Shown here one piece after another: positions 12,545 to 23,289 of a DNA stretch of 64,000 nt. Numbering within the stretch: the stretch's first letter is position 1; each line of letters opens with the position of its first letter. The stretch comes from Sarcophilus harrisii (Eukaryota; Chordata; Mammalia; Dasyuromorphia; Dasyuridae). The stretch is from NCBI RefSeq assembly GCF_902635505.1, contig NC_045430.1, forward strand, positions 1,382,177 through 1,446,176, in the 5' to 3' direction. Under the pieces are notes generated by a model. That model was not told the DNA's origin, ran no database searches, and was given only the letters and a program-made list of their open reading frames with translations. The translations under genes were made by a program, and so were the position numbers.

Positions 12545-12602
12545 CATTTTTTTTTTTCTTCTTTTTTTTTTTTTTCTTTTTCTTTCTTTTTTTTTTTTTT
12601 TT
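12334..12602. repeat. T-rich low-complexity tract
   Basis: About 270 bases of T with scattered single C and a very few other bases. Phe-rich and Lys-rich frames across it are artefacts. Confidence 0.9.
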
Positions 12603-12674
12603 AAAATTTCTTTTTCCTTTTGTTTTTTCCGGGGGTTTTTGTTTTTTTTGGGGTTTTTTTTTTTTTCTCTTGGG

Positions 12675-12709
<35 letters not shown>

Positions 12710-15540
12710 GGTTTTTTTTTTTTTTTTTTCTTTATTTCCTTGGGGTTTTGGGTGTTTGGGGGGGGGGGAGGGTTAAATTTTGGGTTGGGGAGGTGGGGGG
12801 GGGTTTTTCTTTGGGGGGGGATGGGGGGGGTGGGGGGGTTTGAAGGGGCAGGGGAAAATGTTTGTTGGGGTTTAGGGATTTTTTAGGAATTAAGTTGAAT
12901 TTGGAGGGGGGTTGGGGGCCCTTTTTTGTTGGCGGGGGAAAAGGGCGCTTTTGGGGGGAGCCCTTTTTGGGCCAAACACAGTTTAGGGTTTTTGGGGGCG
13001 GGTTGGGGTTGGGGGGAAGGGGGGCCCAGGGGTGGGCTTTGGGGTTTTTTTTTTGTTTTTAAGGGGGGGTTGGGGTGGGAAGCTTTGGGCCCGGGGGGGG
13101 TAGTTTCCCTTGGGGTTCGGGGGGAGGCTTTTGTGGGGGGGGGGGGTTAGGGGTTCTTGTGGTGGGGGGTTACAGGGAGTGGGCGGGGGAGGAGGGGAGG
13201 GAAGGTTTTTTTTTATTGGCGAAGGGCCCGGGCCCGGGAGGGGTTTTGTGACGGGATTAGGGAGTGGGGGGGGGGGGGAGGCGGCTGTGGGAAAGGGCTT
13301 GGCCTAGCCCTTTTTGGGGGGGGTTAAAGGGGGGCCCCTTTCTTGGGGGGTGTGTTTCTTTTGTAGGGGAGAAGGAAATGGGGGCGGTAGATGGCCTGGG
13401 GGTTTTGGGGGTGGGCGTGTTTGAAATGGAGGAGCCGGGGAGGTTCCTTTGAGGGGGGGGTTTTTGGCTTTGCCTTGGGGGTTTGAGGGGGGGCGGGTGT
13501 TGGAGGGGGGGTGTTTGGGGATTGGTTTAGGGGGGAAAGTCGGGATGGAAGTTGGGGGGGGTTGGCGCTAGGGGTTAAAATTTTGTGGGGGTTTTCAAGA
13601 AGGGGTGGGTGTTGCTGGTTGGGAGGGTTTTCCGTTGTGGTTTTAATTTTGGGGAGGGAGGGAGGGGTTGGAAAAGGGGGGTGGGGTTGCCCCGGAGGGA
13701 CCCAGGGAGGGGGGGGGGGGGTTGGTGGGTGGGGACCCGGGAAAGGGGGGCTTTCTTGGGGGCTAGGGAATTGGGGGCGGGGGGGCCTTTGGTTTTCCCG
13801 GGGCCTGGCCTTTTTTTGAGAGGTGGGAGAGAGGAGGGGGTTGGGAGGGTGAATTTGTTTGTTTGTAGGGTTTTGGGACTTGGGGGGGGGCGCCCAGTTT
13901 GAAAGGGCCCCAAATTTTTGTTTTGCATTTGAAAGAGGGTGGGGGAATTGTGAGTTTGTGAAGCCCCCGGGCGGGGGTTCTGCCCTGGGCCCTCCGCCTG
14001 GGGCGGGGGAGGGGATGGATTTTGGGGGGGATTTGGGGCCCAACAAAGGGGAGCCCAAGGGGGAGGGTTCCCCAAACAGAGTTTGAAAAATGGGGGTTTT
14101 GGGAAGGGTTTTTGGGTTTTCCCGGGCCCAGAAGTTTGGGGGGAAAAAAAAAAAAAGATGGGGGGGAGGGTAAAAAGGGGCCGGCCCATTTGGGCCCCGG
14201 GGGGATGGGGGTTTGGGGTGGGGGAGGGGAGAGGGGATGTCCCGCCGGGGAGGGGGGGTTTTTCTGGGTTTTCCCCAAATTCTTGTTAGGGAATTTTTTG
14301 TTTTGAGGGAAAAAAAGGGGGAGGTGATTTTTAGGGGTAACCCAGTCCTGGGAGTTTGGGATGGTTTTGTGTGGGGGGAGCTGTTTGGGGAAAGGGGGGG
14401 GTCCCGGTTTTCCCTCCCCCTTTTTGAAAAGGGGGGGATGTTTGGAGGTGGGGAGGGGGGGGAGGTTTAAAAAAGTGGGGGGTTTTGTTGGGGGCCGGGG
14501 GGCCCTTTGCCCGGGGCGAGTTCCCCGTGGACCGGGCGAAGTTTGGCCGTAAACATTTTGATTTTGGAGAAATAAAAAAGCGGAAAGTTTGGGGAAAAGG
14601 AGGCTTTTCTTGGGGGGGGTTTGGGTGGGGCCGGGGAGGGGGATTCGGGTTTTCCCTTTGTTTGGACCCGGGAAAGGGGGGCCCCTGGGGTTGGGAGGGG
14701 ACCCGGGGGAGGGGGAGTGGGGGTCCCTTAGGGAAATCGGGCAAGAGGGTTTCCCCAGGAGGGGCGGGGCAAAGCGCAGTGGGTTGGCGCCGGGGGTTTT
14801 TGGGGGTTCTCCCAAGGGGGACCCCAGGGGGTTTGGGGTGTCCGCCCGGGACAGGGGAGGAAAGGGGGGTGGAGCGTGGGGGTATTTGTAGGTTCAGGAG
14901 CGGGGGGGACCATTCCGTTTTTGGGGGGGTGAGGGAAAAGGGTTTATTTTCCTTGAGGGGGGAAAAACCATGGTTTTAGGGTTTGGGGGGGGATTTTTGG
15001 GGGGTTGGGGTTTCCAGGAAAGGTGGTTGCCGTCCCCGGGTTTCCATGAGTTTTAGAATACTGGGGAGGGCCCAGGGGGGCGAAAGGGAGGGTGAGGGTT
15101 TTTTGGGATTTCCCCCTTGTCGGCCCAGGAGGAACCGGGAGGGGCCGGGGTTTGCCCAGGAAACACCCTGGGAGGGTGAGAGAGGGGGGCTGGGACCCTT
15201 GGGAGGGAGGGGTTGGAGTGAGAGGCACTTTTTAAGTTTTTGGCTGGGGTGGGGAGGGGGATAGGGAAAGGTTGGGGGCCGTTTTGTGTTGTGGGGGTTG
15301 GGAGGTTTGGGGGGGTGGGAGGGGCCTCCCTTCCCAAAGGGTGCCCCTGGGGAGTGTGGAGTGGGATGGGGGTCCGGGCCTGAGCCCGGTGCTTAGGCGG
15401 GCTGTGTTTCAAACCCGCGGGGGGGGTCCAGGGGGTGGGGTCCGGTTTCTCTTCGGATTTGTTAATTTTTATATTTTTTGGAATGAGGGGTTTGCCTCCT
15501 TCCCTTCCCCCTTTTTTTTAGATATTGTCCAAAGGTTGCG
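12603..15540. other. Degraded G/T-only stretch (probable low-quality sequence)
   Basis: Nearly 3 kb in which C and A are scarce on the + strand and G and T runs are stretched. It begins at the T-rich tract and fades back to ordinary sequence at about 15.5 kb. Long Pro-rich minus-strand frames and Gly/Phe-rich plus frames come only from this composition. I regard it as unreliable assembly rather than biology, and no feature should be called inside it. Confidence 0.65.
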
Positions 15541-16249
15541 AAGAGACATGGTTTATGGGCCCCAAGGGGGTGGGTTGGGCCGGTGGCCCCGAGCCAAAGT
15601 GGAGGTTACCATGAGGAGGGGCTGGCCCCCCAATACCCCTCGGGGGAAAAGAAGTTTGATGGGGCCCACAACCAGCACACCTGTCCTCCTCCCCAGCCCC
15701 GGCCCCCAAGGCCCTATTTTAAAACTCCCTTTGCTTGTCTCCATTCATACCCTCTCTGGGTAGCTTTCCAGGCCCCGGGCCCCAAAAGGCCAGGGGCCCC
15801 GGGGTTCGGGGGGAGGGAAATGGGGCAAAGATTCAGGGTTCCAAAGGCCCTTAGGCCCCCAATGCCCAGAGCCCGCCTGGGTCCCGACCCAGCCCGCCTG
15901 TCCAGGGAGGTGGCCTCGACGGCCTGGGCGGCGGCGCCAGCTTTGGCCCGCGAATACTCTGGGCGTCAGGTGCCCCTTGCCAGCTTCATCCTGCCCAGCG
16001 GGCGGAAGGGGGCCATTCTTGAATACTTGGGGCCCGGTGGGCACAGCCTTAAAATCCTTGAATCCTGCTGGTATTCTTCACTTTCAAGCTGTGGGTGGTG
16101 GTGGTGGTGTGTGTGGGGGTGTCGCTCTGTTCCTCAGTTTCCCCATTTGTACAGAGAAGATTCTCAGTTCTGTGTTCAGTTCTGAGCCCCCCACTCCCTC
16201 CCTCCCTCCTGACCTTCCCTGTTCCGAGGCCCCTCCCATCCTGAGCTGG

Positions 16250-16350
16250 GGACCCCGACCCCAGAGAGACAAAGGTTCATCCAAGGGGCTCATGTCAGAG
16301 CTGTCCCACAAGCAGCTTGGCCCACGGGCCCTACCTGAAGGGAGAGGACT
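16250..16350 (+). repeat. Direct duplicate, copy A
   Basis: GGGACCCCGACCCCAGAGAG, then CATCCAAGGGGCTCATGTCA and GAGCTGTCCCACAAGCAG. About 100 bases nearly identical to 18272-18370. Copy A ends in a short GA-rich tail and then a minisatellite remnant. Confidence 0.85.
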
Positions 16351-16384
16351 GGGGGCTGGGGGAGCAGAGAGAGACAGAGAATCT

Positions 16385-16455
16385 TAGAGCAGAGACTGTC
16401 AGGGCCGGAAGGGAACAGGGAACGTCAGGGCTGCAGAGAGTCTAGAGCAGGGAAG
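16385..16455 (+). repeat. Short minisatellite remnant, same family
   Basis: Two to three diverged units (AGAGCAGAGACTGTCAGGGC, GGGAACGTCAGGGCTGC). Other single or double remnants: 10195-10280 (minus), 31192-31232 (plus), 31990-32075 (plus), 51085-51140 and 51475-51640 (minus), 63945-64000 (plus, cut by the window end). Confidence 0.6.
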
Positions 16456-18271
16456 GTGGAGGAGCGTTCCAGGAAGTGCCAGGGAACTTTTCTGGAGGTG
16501 CCCCCAGGCCGAGAGTGGCCAGTTGCCAAGGGGAGCAGAGCCAGGGCTCTGGAGCGGTTCCCGAGCCCACCGGGCTGGGCTTCCATTCTGCCTCTCCCCC
16601 TTCCGCCTCCTGGAGCTAGAGCTCCAGCACAGACAAACGCAGGCCGAGGGACTCGGGGCCGGTCATGGAACCTGAGCCTGCCGGGCCCTTCTTGTGTCGG
16701 GGAGGGGGGTTCCCCACTGGAAGGTCCCTGTGCCCATGGAACATGGCCTCTCTATGTCCTGGAGGGGCGGCAGCCCGAGGGCCGCTACCTGAGGGCTGTG
16801 GGGGAGAAGCTGAGGCTCCAGAGGGCCCCCTAGCAGCCGGTCAGCGATAGGGCCCTCTGGGCGTCTGCATCCAGGCCTTGGGGGCCCCTCTTGGGACGTT
16901 TGTCCTTATTGCTCCCCAGCCTCACATGCAGTTTGGCTGGCCTGGGTAGTCACTGGGTAGAACGAGCCCGGCTGGCGCTCTGCCTCCCAGGGGCACTCCC
17001 GGTTTATCCAGAGAGAGACCCCAGCCTTGACCAGGGTCCTGCCTGGGGCCTCTTTCTTGGGGGGAGCCAGGGGGGAGCCAGAAGGGAGCCAGGCGGGAGC
17101 GGCTGAAGGGACCGCGAGTCCATGGTCACGGGATGGAGGCTGGCTCTCCCCGGCCTCCTCTGGCAAGCCAGAAGCGGTCACCGGCCTTGGCTGCAGCAAA
17201 GGTCCTCAGCTGCCTGTGGGTGGGACCAGGGTGCCCGGACCCCTGAAGTCACCAGCCTCGGCTGCAGCGGGGGCCCTGGGGGTGGGGATCCCTGAGGCTG
17301 CTGCCTCCATAACGCACACTAAGTGAGGGGGTCCGGGCCGCGGTGCTGCCGTCCATGGGCCTGGGAGCATTGACCACACACTGCCCCGCTTCCCACCTCC
17401 CTCTCTCAGGGACGAGCCGGTGGTCATTGGCAAAGTGACGGACTCTGGATTTTCATCCATAGGGAAGGGGAGCCATGACAGGTTTCCAAGCAAGAGAGGC
17501 CCAAGTCGGAGAGGCGAGCGTCGGCGGATGCGGGAGGAGGCGGGGTTGGGAGCAGCGCTGGCGCGGCCGCCTGGGCCCCCAGAGAGGAGGTGAGTGGCCC
17601 GGGGTGCGGCAGACGCCAGGGGCTAATTCCAAGGCTGCCCCTTGGGGGGGACACAGTTTTCTCTCACTGTCCAATCCTCCACTGCTATCCTCTGGAAAGT
17701 GTCCCAAGATCCGGGTTCATATCCCCTCTCCGCTTCTTCCTCTCAGACTCAGTTTACCCCTCTACTAAATGCACCGGTCCGTATCACGTAGCTCCAAGGC
17801 TCCTTCCAGTGCTGGGAGCGCGGACCCTGCAATGGAGCCCGCGAGCCGGCGGGACTTGGGGGCAGGGGAGGCCGAGTGGGTGACAAAGGAACTTTGAGAG
17901 AAGCCCTGCTGAAAAACAGACGGGCACGCATTTGCCGGCATAGTGGGGGAGGGAGGGGGGGCTGTCTGGTTCCTCAGGAAAAAATGACCTCAGACGAGCT
18001 GGAGTCTGACCCGAAACAGCCTGCGCTGGCATCTCCCAGTCCCGAGACGCAGGGCCGGGCGCAGGCCCTCAGAGAAACAGCGCAGCATTCTGGGAAAAGC
18101 CAGCTCTGCCCCCGCTGCCCTTCCGGGAGAGGCAGCCCCGATGCCCCGAGCTCTGGGGGGCTGCGGGCGCTAACGTTGGGTAACCAGGACGTCGGGCGCT
18201 GGCCACACACCAGTGCCCATGTCTGAGGGAGGCCGGCCTCTGTGGCGGGCTCAGTATGGTCTGGGGGCCTC

Positions 18272-18370
18272 GGGACCCCGACCCCAGGGAGACAAAGGCC
18301 CATCCAAGGGGCTCATGTCAGAGCTGTCCCACAAGCAGTGCGGCCCACGCGCCCTACCCAAAGGGAGAGG
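18272..18370 (+). repeat. Direct duplicate, copy B
   Basis: Same block as copy A (about 90% identical by eye), 2.0 kb downstream in the same orientation. Here the GA-rich tail has grown into a 480-base purine array. Confidence 0.85.
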
Positions 18371-18860
18371 AACAGAGAAAGAGACAGTGATGTACAGAGA
18401 CAGGGAAACAGAGACAATGATGTACAGAGACAGAGGCAGACAGAGAAAAAGAAACAATGACATGCAGAGAGGGACAGAGACAGAGAGGGACAGAGGGATA
18501 GAAAGAGACAGACACAGACACAGAGACAGAAACAAAGCAGAGAGAAATAGACACAGAGACAAAGGCAAAGGCAAAGGGATGGAAACAGAGACAGAGACAG
18601 ACACAGAGACACAGAGAGAGACAGAGATGGAAACAGAGACAGAGAGTTAGAGAGATGGAAACAGACTCGGGGGCAGAAAGAGGCAGAGACAAAAAGAGGG
18701 ACAGAGACACAGAGAAAGGGAGAGGGAGACAGAGAGGAAAGGAGACAGAAACAGATACAGAGACAAAAAGAGAGGAGAGGGAAAGGGGAAGAGGAGGAGG
18801 AGGAGAAAGAAATTAAGAAAAGAAGGAAGGAAAAAAGAGGAGAAGAAAGCTTGATAACCA
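18371..18860 (+). repeat. Purine-rich (GACAGA)n-like array
   Basis: About 490 bases of AGAGACAGAGA-type repeats, almost pyrimidine-free except for C. It breaks down to GGAGGAGGAGAAAG at the end. Confidence 0.9.
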
Positions 18861-18921
18861 ACTTCACCTAAGGCTCATTTTCCCTTCTATTTAAAATGAA
18901 AAGATTGGGCAAAAATGTCAC

Positions 18922-18936
18922 ATACACACACACACC
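18922..18936 (+). repeat. Short (CA)n
   Basis: ACACACACACAC run next to a minisatellite-like CCCGGCTCTGACATCCCCTG. Confidence 0.8.
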
Positions 18937-20534
18937 CCCGGCTCTGACATCCCCTGGTCTAAGACCCTCCCGCACTGGCTGTTCTGTGTCTGGGAGCTTG
19001 AACCTCACTAGCACCTCTGGTACAGTGGAAAGGGGACTCAGAGGACCTGGATTTGAATCCTGCTCTGAAACCTTTTGCCTCGGAGGTCTCGGTCTTCTCG
19101 TCTGTGGAACGGGGAAGCTGCCCCAGCTCCTGCTGCTGTCCCCTGGCCTCTGTCCCATGGGGCTCCCAGGAGAGGTCTGGGCTTGGTGCTTGTGACACTT
19201 GGTGGACTCTGCGCTCAGGCGCCCGCCCTCCTGCTGGGCGCAGCCTGGGGCCAGCTCTGGCCGCATGGGCCCGGCGCTGGTTCCCCTTGCCCGGCCCACC
19301 TTGCCCTGCCGTGCCAGCCGCTGCCCGTGCGGACGTTTCCCTGGCTGCGCTTGGTCTCCTCCTCTGTGAATAAGAGACTTGCCCTCGCGGGTCGCCTTCC
19401 CAGTGCCCCCAGGGGCGGGGCCTCCAGGCTGGGGAGAGTTTTTGGCCCTTCCCCGTGCCAGGCTTGGTGCCCAGTGGGCCCCATCCCCCCCCAGCCGCCA
19501 CAGTCTCCCAGCACACACGGGCTTGCTCTCCTTGGTGCCCCTTTCCTGCCCTCTGAGGTGCCACATGGCACTGCTCCCACCTTCCCGCACATCTGTAGTA
19601 AGCCTGACTCTGGGAGTCTCGCCCCCCAGTAAGGAGCCATGGGCTGGGTCCCAGAGTTATGCGTTGGCCCCCCCCAGGAGGGGGGGACGGGGCGCCCGGA
19701 GGCACAGCCACCTGCTGGCAGGAGCCGGCCGGGCCCAAAGCCCCCATCGCTCCCCAAGGCTCCAGGCCCGCCGACTCAGCCCAGACGAGCCAGGACTCCT
19801 GGGGTCGGCAGTGTCCGAAGTGCCTTTGACCCTGTGGCCCCAGAAATGAGGCTGCCCCTTTCAGACACTCGGGGGTCCCCCAGATGCCCTCGGACAGCTG
19901 CCATTGCACCGGCGCCTTGTCTCCAGGAGGTAGACCCACCTACACTGAGGGCCCCTGCCCGCCAGCCTGTGTACCCTGGAGGACCCAGAGGTCCCCAGAG
20001 CTGTGGCTGGGCACCCCCACTGCAAGCACAGCCTTTACTCCCTGGGACCAAGGAGATTCTGGGGCCCCTGAAGAAGCCCCTGGAGGGTCCGGGCTCCATA
20101 GGGGTCAGCGGGTGCGGCAGCCCCAGGAGGGAAAAGCGGGTGGCTGTGGGTGGGGCCTGTCTCGGCCCGGCTTCGGGAGGAAGAGTGTCGGCTGCGTCCG
20201 GGGCATCCAGCCCGGCACCCAAAGCAGGGAGGGCGTAGTTCCACTGGGGCCCTGGGCTGCTGCCCTTGGGCCCAGGTAACTGGCCGGACCCCAGTGGAGG
20301 TGTCAGGGTCACTGCTGCCCTGGCCCTTCCCAGCCCCACCCGCTCAGGCAGATGGTCACAGATCCCCTTGGCCTGGGCTAGACCAGCCACTGTCTGGGGA
20401 GGAGACAGGCCCCCGCCCTCTGGACCAAGCGGAATCAGTTACAGGGGCTGCGGCCCTCCCCTGGGCCCGGAACCGAGGGCAGGCCCCAGCACCCAGAAAT
20501 CCCGCAGTGCCGGGCGGCCCGGCCCCCTCTCCGG

Positions 20535-20800
20535 CCCAGAAAGAGTTAAGTCCTTTGTTACAGAGAAGAGAAGTCATCGGGAGAGGGACGCGGCTCTTTC
20601 ATGTCCGACATCTGTTCCACGGCAAAGCCAACTGTGGCCGCGGAGATTTTTTGTTCTTTCTGGGCTTGTTGCTTCTTTAAAGAAGGGGGAGAAGAAGGCG
20701 AGGAGGACATGGAGGGAGGCGCTCTGTTTACCACTTAAAACGGCTCTCTGGTCGTCAGCCAAAGGAGAGCACGGGGCTCCGTCAGAATCAAAATGTCGGA
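20535..20800. promoter_or_regulatory. Candidate regulatory element upstream of let-7
   Basis: Unique, balanced-composition sequence between GC-rich or repetitive flanks. It contains CTGTTTACCACTTAAAACGG near 20725-20745, which joins a forkhead-type GTTTAC to an NKX2-type CCACTTAA, and a TTCTTTAAAGAAGG palindrome-like core near 20671-20684. This is a motif-level call only. Confidence 0.25.
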
Positions 20801-20867
20801 GGCCCCTCGCTCTGCCCGGCAGCACAAGCTACGCCCTCGGCCTCGGTCACTCCCCGACCCTGGGGGG

Positions 20868-21012
20868 ACCTTCTGAGACCCCTCCCAGATCCACTGTCCC
20901 CCCTTCCAAGACCCCTCCCGCTCTGTGTCCCCCCATCTGAGATCCCTCCCACTCTGCTGTCCCCCTTCTGAGACCCCTCCCACTCTGTGTCCCCCCCTCT
21001 GAGACTCCTCCC
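20868..21012 (+). repeat. About 31-bp minisatellite, 5 copies
   Basis: Units of TTCTGAGACCCCTCCCACTC then TGTGTCCCCC repeat with small changes. The unit differs from the 33-bp family. Confidence 0.8.
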
Positions 21013-22360
21013 ATGATTCCTCAATCTGGAGCCTTCCCTCCATTGTCAGGAACACTCCCCAGTAGCACAGGAGTCCCAGGGTGGCAAAAGGAAGGTCAGG
21101 GACTAAGCATCAGAATCGGGGTTTGAACCAAGGAGCTCTGATTCCAGACCTAGTATTTTCCCACAAATCCAATGTACTCTTTTTATATATAGGGAAACTG
21201 AGGCTCAGGGAGGGATGACATCACCAAGATCACAGGCAAATTAGTGGCCCGCCCAAAACGAGGGCCCCTGTTATCAAAATGTGAGAAATCTCAGGGTTCA
21301 GGCGGAAAGCTCAGTGGCCTTCAGGCAAACCTCGCCAGGCTGGGGTCGGGTCCGGGCCCCCTCCCCTGCTCACCAGTCCTGCGGGCATCCTTGGTGATTT
21401 ACCCGCCCCGCTTCCACCTCTGCCCACGCCTCTTGCTCCGGATGGGCCACGGGGTTCCCAGAGGCAGGGGCCGGGCTTGCCGATGATTCCCCCATCACTG
21501 ACTGTTCAGTTCCCTCCCACAGCCGGCCTCCCCGAGGGCCTCCCTAAGGGCCTAGGCCAGGCACCGGGCACCATGTGGGTAGGAAAGTTTCTCACGCTTT
21601 GCCATCTTATTTCTGACAGTCGGAGCAGGCAGAAAGTGAAGGACTTCGGCTCTGGGCCCTCCTGCACGAAAGGACTTGCCACCAAGAGGAAGCTCCAGCC
21701 TCCCTTGCAGCGGCCTCCCAGGCGGTCAGCCCCACTGGACAGCCCCGTCGGACAGCCTGACTGGACAGCTCGCCGGCGGGGAAGTGTCCGGCATGGACCC
21801 CCGTTCTGTGTGAGGGGCCCCATGGAGCATCCGGCCCTCTGAGCACACAGCAGCCCTTCGTGTATTTGAAGACGCCATGTGCCCCCTCCGCCTTCACCTT
21901 CTCCTTCTCCTGAGCTCCTGTACCTGCTCCTCAGGCTGTCGCCGGACACCCTCCCCTGCTCACGGTAACGGTCAGTCGGTTAGCAGAGAGCTGGGAGGGC
22001 TCTGGGGGCCAGAACCTGTGCCCATTCCTGCTGGAGGGAGGCTTCCTTCTGCTGCAATAGACCATAAATAGAGAGAAACTCAAAGCATTTTTCTGGGTAC
22101 AAGATACAGACATGCTGATGGGGAGGAGACAGTGTTTGGGGGACTCAGGAAAGGGCTCCTGGGGGGGGAGAGCGAATTTAAGCAGGGCTCTGCCCCACAC
22201 TGGGGGTAGTCCCGGCATGAGATGTACCTTCTGGGGGCCCTTGGGGGTGAAGGCGGGCAGCGTAGGCTCCCCACAGCTCACCAGCTGTCTAGCTTCTTTC
22301 CTTCCAGGCTCTCCAGCACCCAGGACGGCCGGCACCCTGTTGGAGAATGACTGCCCTTTG

Positions 22361-22429
22361 GGGTGAGGTAGTAGGTTGTATAGTTTGGGGTCCCCTCTGT
22401 TTAGATAACATCGTCTACTGTCTTTCCCG
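22361..22429 (+). ncRNA. MIRLET7A3: let-7a precursor (let-7a-3 of the let-7a-3/let-7b cluster)
   Basis: The mature let-7a-5p sequence is present in full at 22364-22385 with seed GAGGTAG. It is followed by a short G/C-rich loop and a 3' arm ending TCTACTGTCTTTCC at 22413-22426, which is the let-7a-3 form of the star strand. let-7 miRNAs repress growth genes such as LIN28, HMGA2 and RAS family mRNAs. The 3' arm is odd: where other species have AACTATACAATCTACTG, this copy reads AACATCGTCTACTG, which is 3 bases shorter and removes the pairing with the UAUA of the 5' arm. Assignment as the -3 copy rests on the loop and 3' end and on the let-7b neighbour 0.73 kb downstream. Confidence 0.9.
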
Positions 22430-23090
22430 GGCCGACACGCCTGGAGAGACCCTCCCCACGCCAAGGGGTGGGGGAGGGGGCCCATCCCGGCCTGGGCCCC
22501 CAGGACAGCCGGGAGCGAGGTTGGTGACACTGACGGCCTGAGGCCCCACCGGGGGCTTTGCCTCTGACTGTCTGGGCTGGCAGGGACCTTCGAGACCCTC
22601 TGCTCCAGCCCTGTCCCTCTGTAGGCCCCAACAGGGAAAGGGCTCGCTCAGAGTTGACGGGGGGCATCTCTCCCAGATGCCGCCCTTGGCTCTTTACGGG
22701 GCACGTTTGCTGTCCCAGCCGTGAGGTGGCTGCCCCTCTGCCCCCAGCTCTGGGCGGCTGAGCTGTCCCAAGGCCGAAGCTCCAAGTGAAGGTTAGGGCC
22801 TGGGCAGAACACAGGGGCTGGGTATGTCTGGAGCAGCACTGGCCTCCCCTCCCCGGCCCCAGGGGCTGACCTCTCCCTGAGGAACAGGCAGAAAGTGCCA
22901 GCAAGGCCGGCGGCTCCCTTTCCCCACTTGGGGCTGAGGCCCGGGGGCGAGGGGCCGCCAGGGGGTGGGTGTCGGGGGGGCGGTGGCGCAGGAAGCCCAG
23001 GGCAGTGGGCATTGGGGGTCAGGGGCGGTACAGGAAGCCCGGGCCCGCCTGGCTGAAGGAAGCTGGCCACGGGCTCGGATTCTCCGGGCC
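22430..23090 (+). other. Spacer between the two let-7 hairpins
   Basis: GC-rich sequence between the hairpins, presumably part of the common primary transcript (inference). I see no further miRNA-like hairpin, repeat or coding frame. A human miRNA (miR-4763) maps in the equivalent spacer as I recall, but I cannot find a counterpart by eye. Confidence 0.5.
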
Positions 23091-23175
23091 CGGGGTGAGG
23101 TAGTAGGTTGTGTGGTTTCAGGGTAGTGATTTTGCCCCAGTCAGAAGATAACTATACAACCTACTGCCTTCCCTG
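23091..23175 (+). ncRNA. MIRLET7B: let-7b precursor
   Basis: Mature let-7b-5p is present at 23096-23117 (seed GAGGTAG, with the diagnostic GTGTGG where let-7a has GTATAG). The loop reads TTCAGGGTAGTGATTTTGCCCC. The 3p arm at 23152-23173 reads CTATACAACCTACTGCC then TTCCC, the canonical let-7b star strand. The arms pair nearly throughout and the flanking CGGGG/CCCTG closes the stem, so this should be a good Drosha/Dicer substrate. It lies 732 bases downstream of the let-7a hairpin on the same strand, compatible with one primary transcript. The host transcript itself cannot be delimited. Confidence 0.97.
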
Positions 23176-23289
23176 AGGGGCTGCCTCAGCCCGGCCCAGC
23201 CACTCGTGCCAAGGCCCCCTGACCACTGCGCCTCCTTTCCAGCCTGAGCCCTGCCACAGCTGCAGAGGCTCCTCAGGAAAGCTGAACGG

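Larger units (their letters stand above)
15541..18271. other. Non-coding, GC-rich
   Basis: Ordinary sequence quality returns here. Holds duplicate copy A and a minisatellite remnant; otherwise nothing recognised. Confidence 0.45.
18861..22360. other. Non-coding region upstream of let-7
   Basis: GC-rich with several open frames on both strands but no recognised domain. It probably includes the 5' part of the let-7 primary transcript (inference). A MIR-like copy lies at 19010-19130, an additional repeat with CTGAGGCTCAGGGAGGGATG at 21080-21290, and the 31-bp minisatellite and candidate element as listed. Confidence 0.45.

Noticed and set aside
12308-12547. Lys-rich minus-strand frame
   Set aside because: Reverse of the T-rich tract.
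13763-14815. 350-residue Pro-rich minus-strand frame
   Set aside because: Lies wholly in the degraded G/T stretch; composition artefact.
20788-21024. RGDTEWEGSQKG-type repeat peptide
   Set aside because: Read-through of the 31-bp minisatellite.
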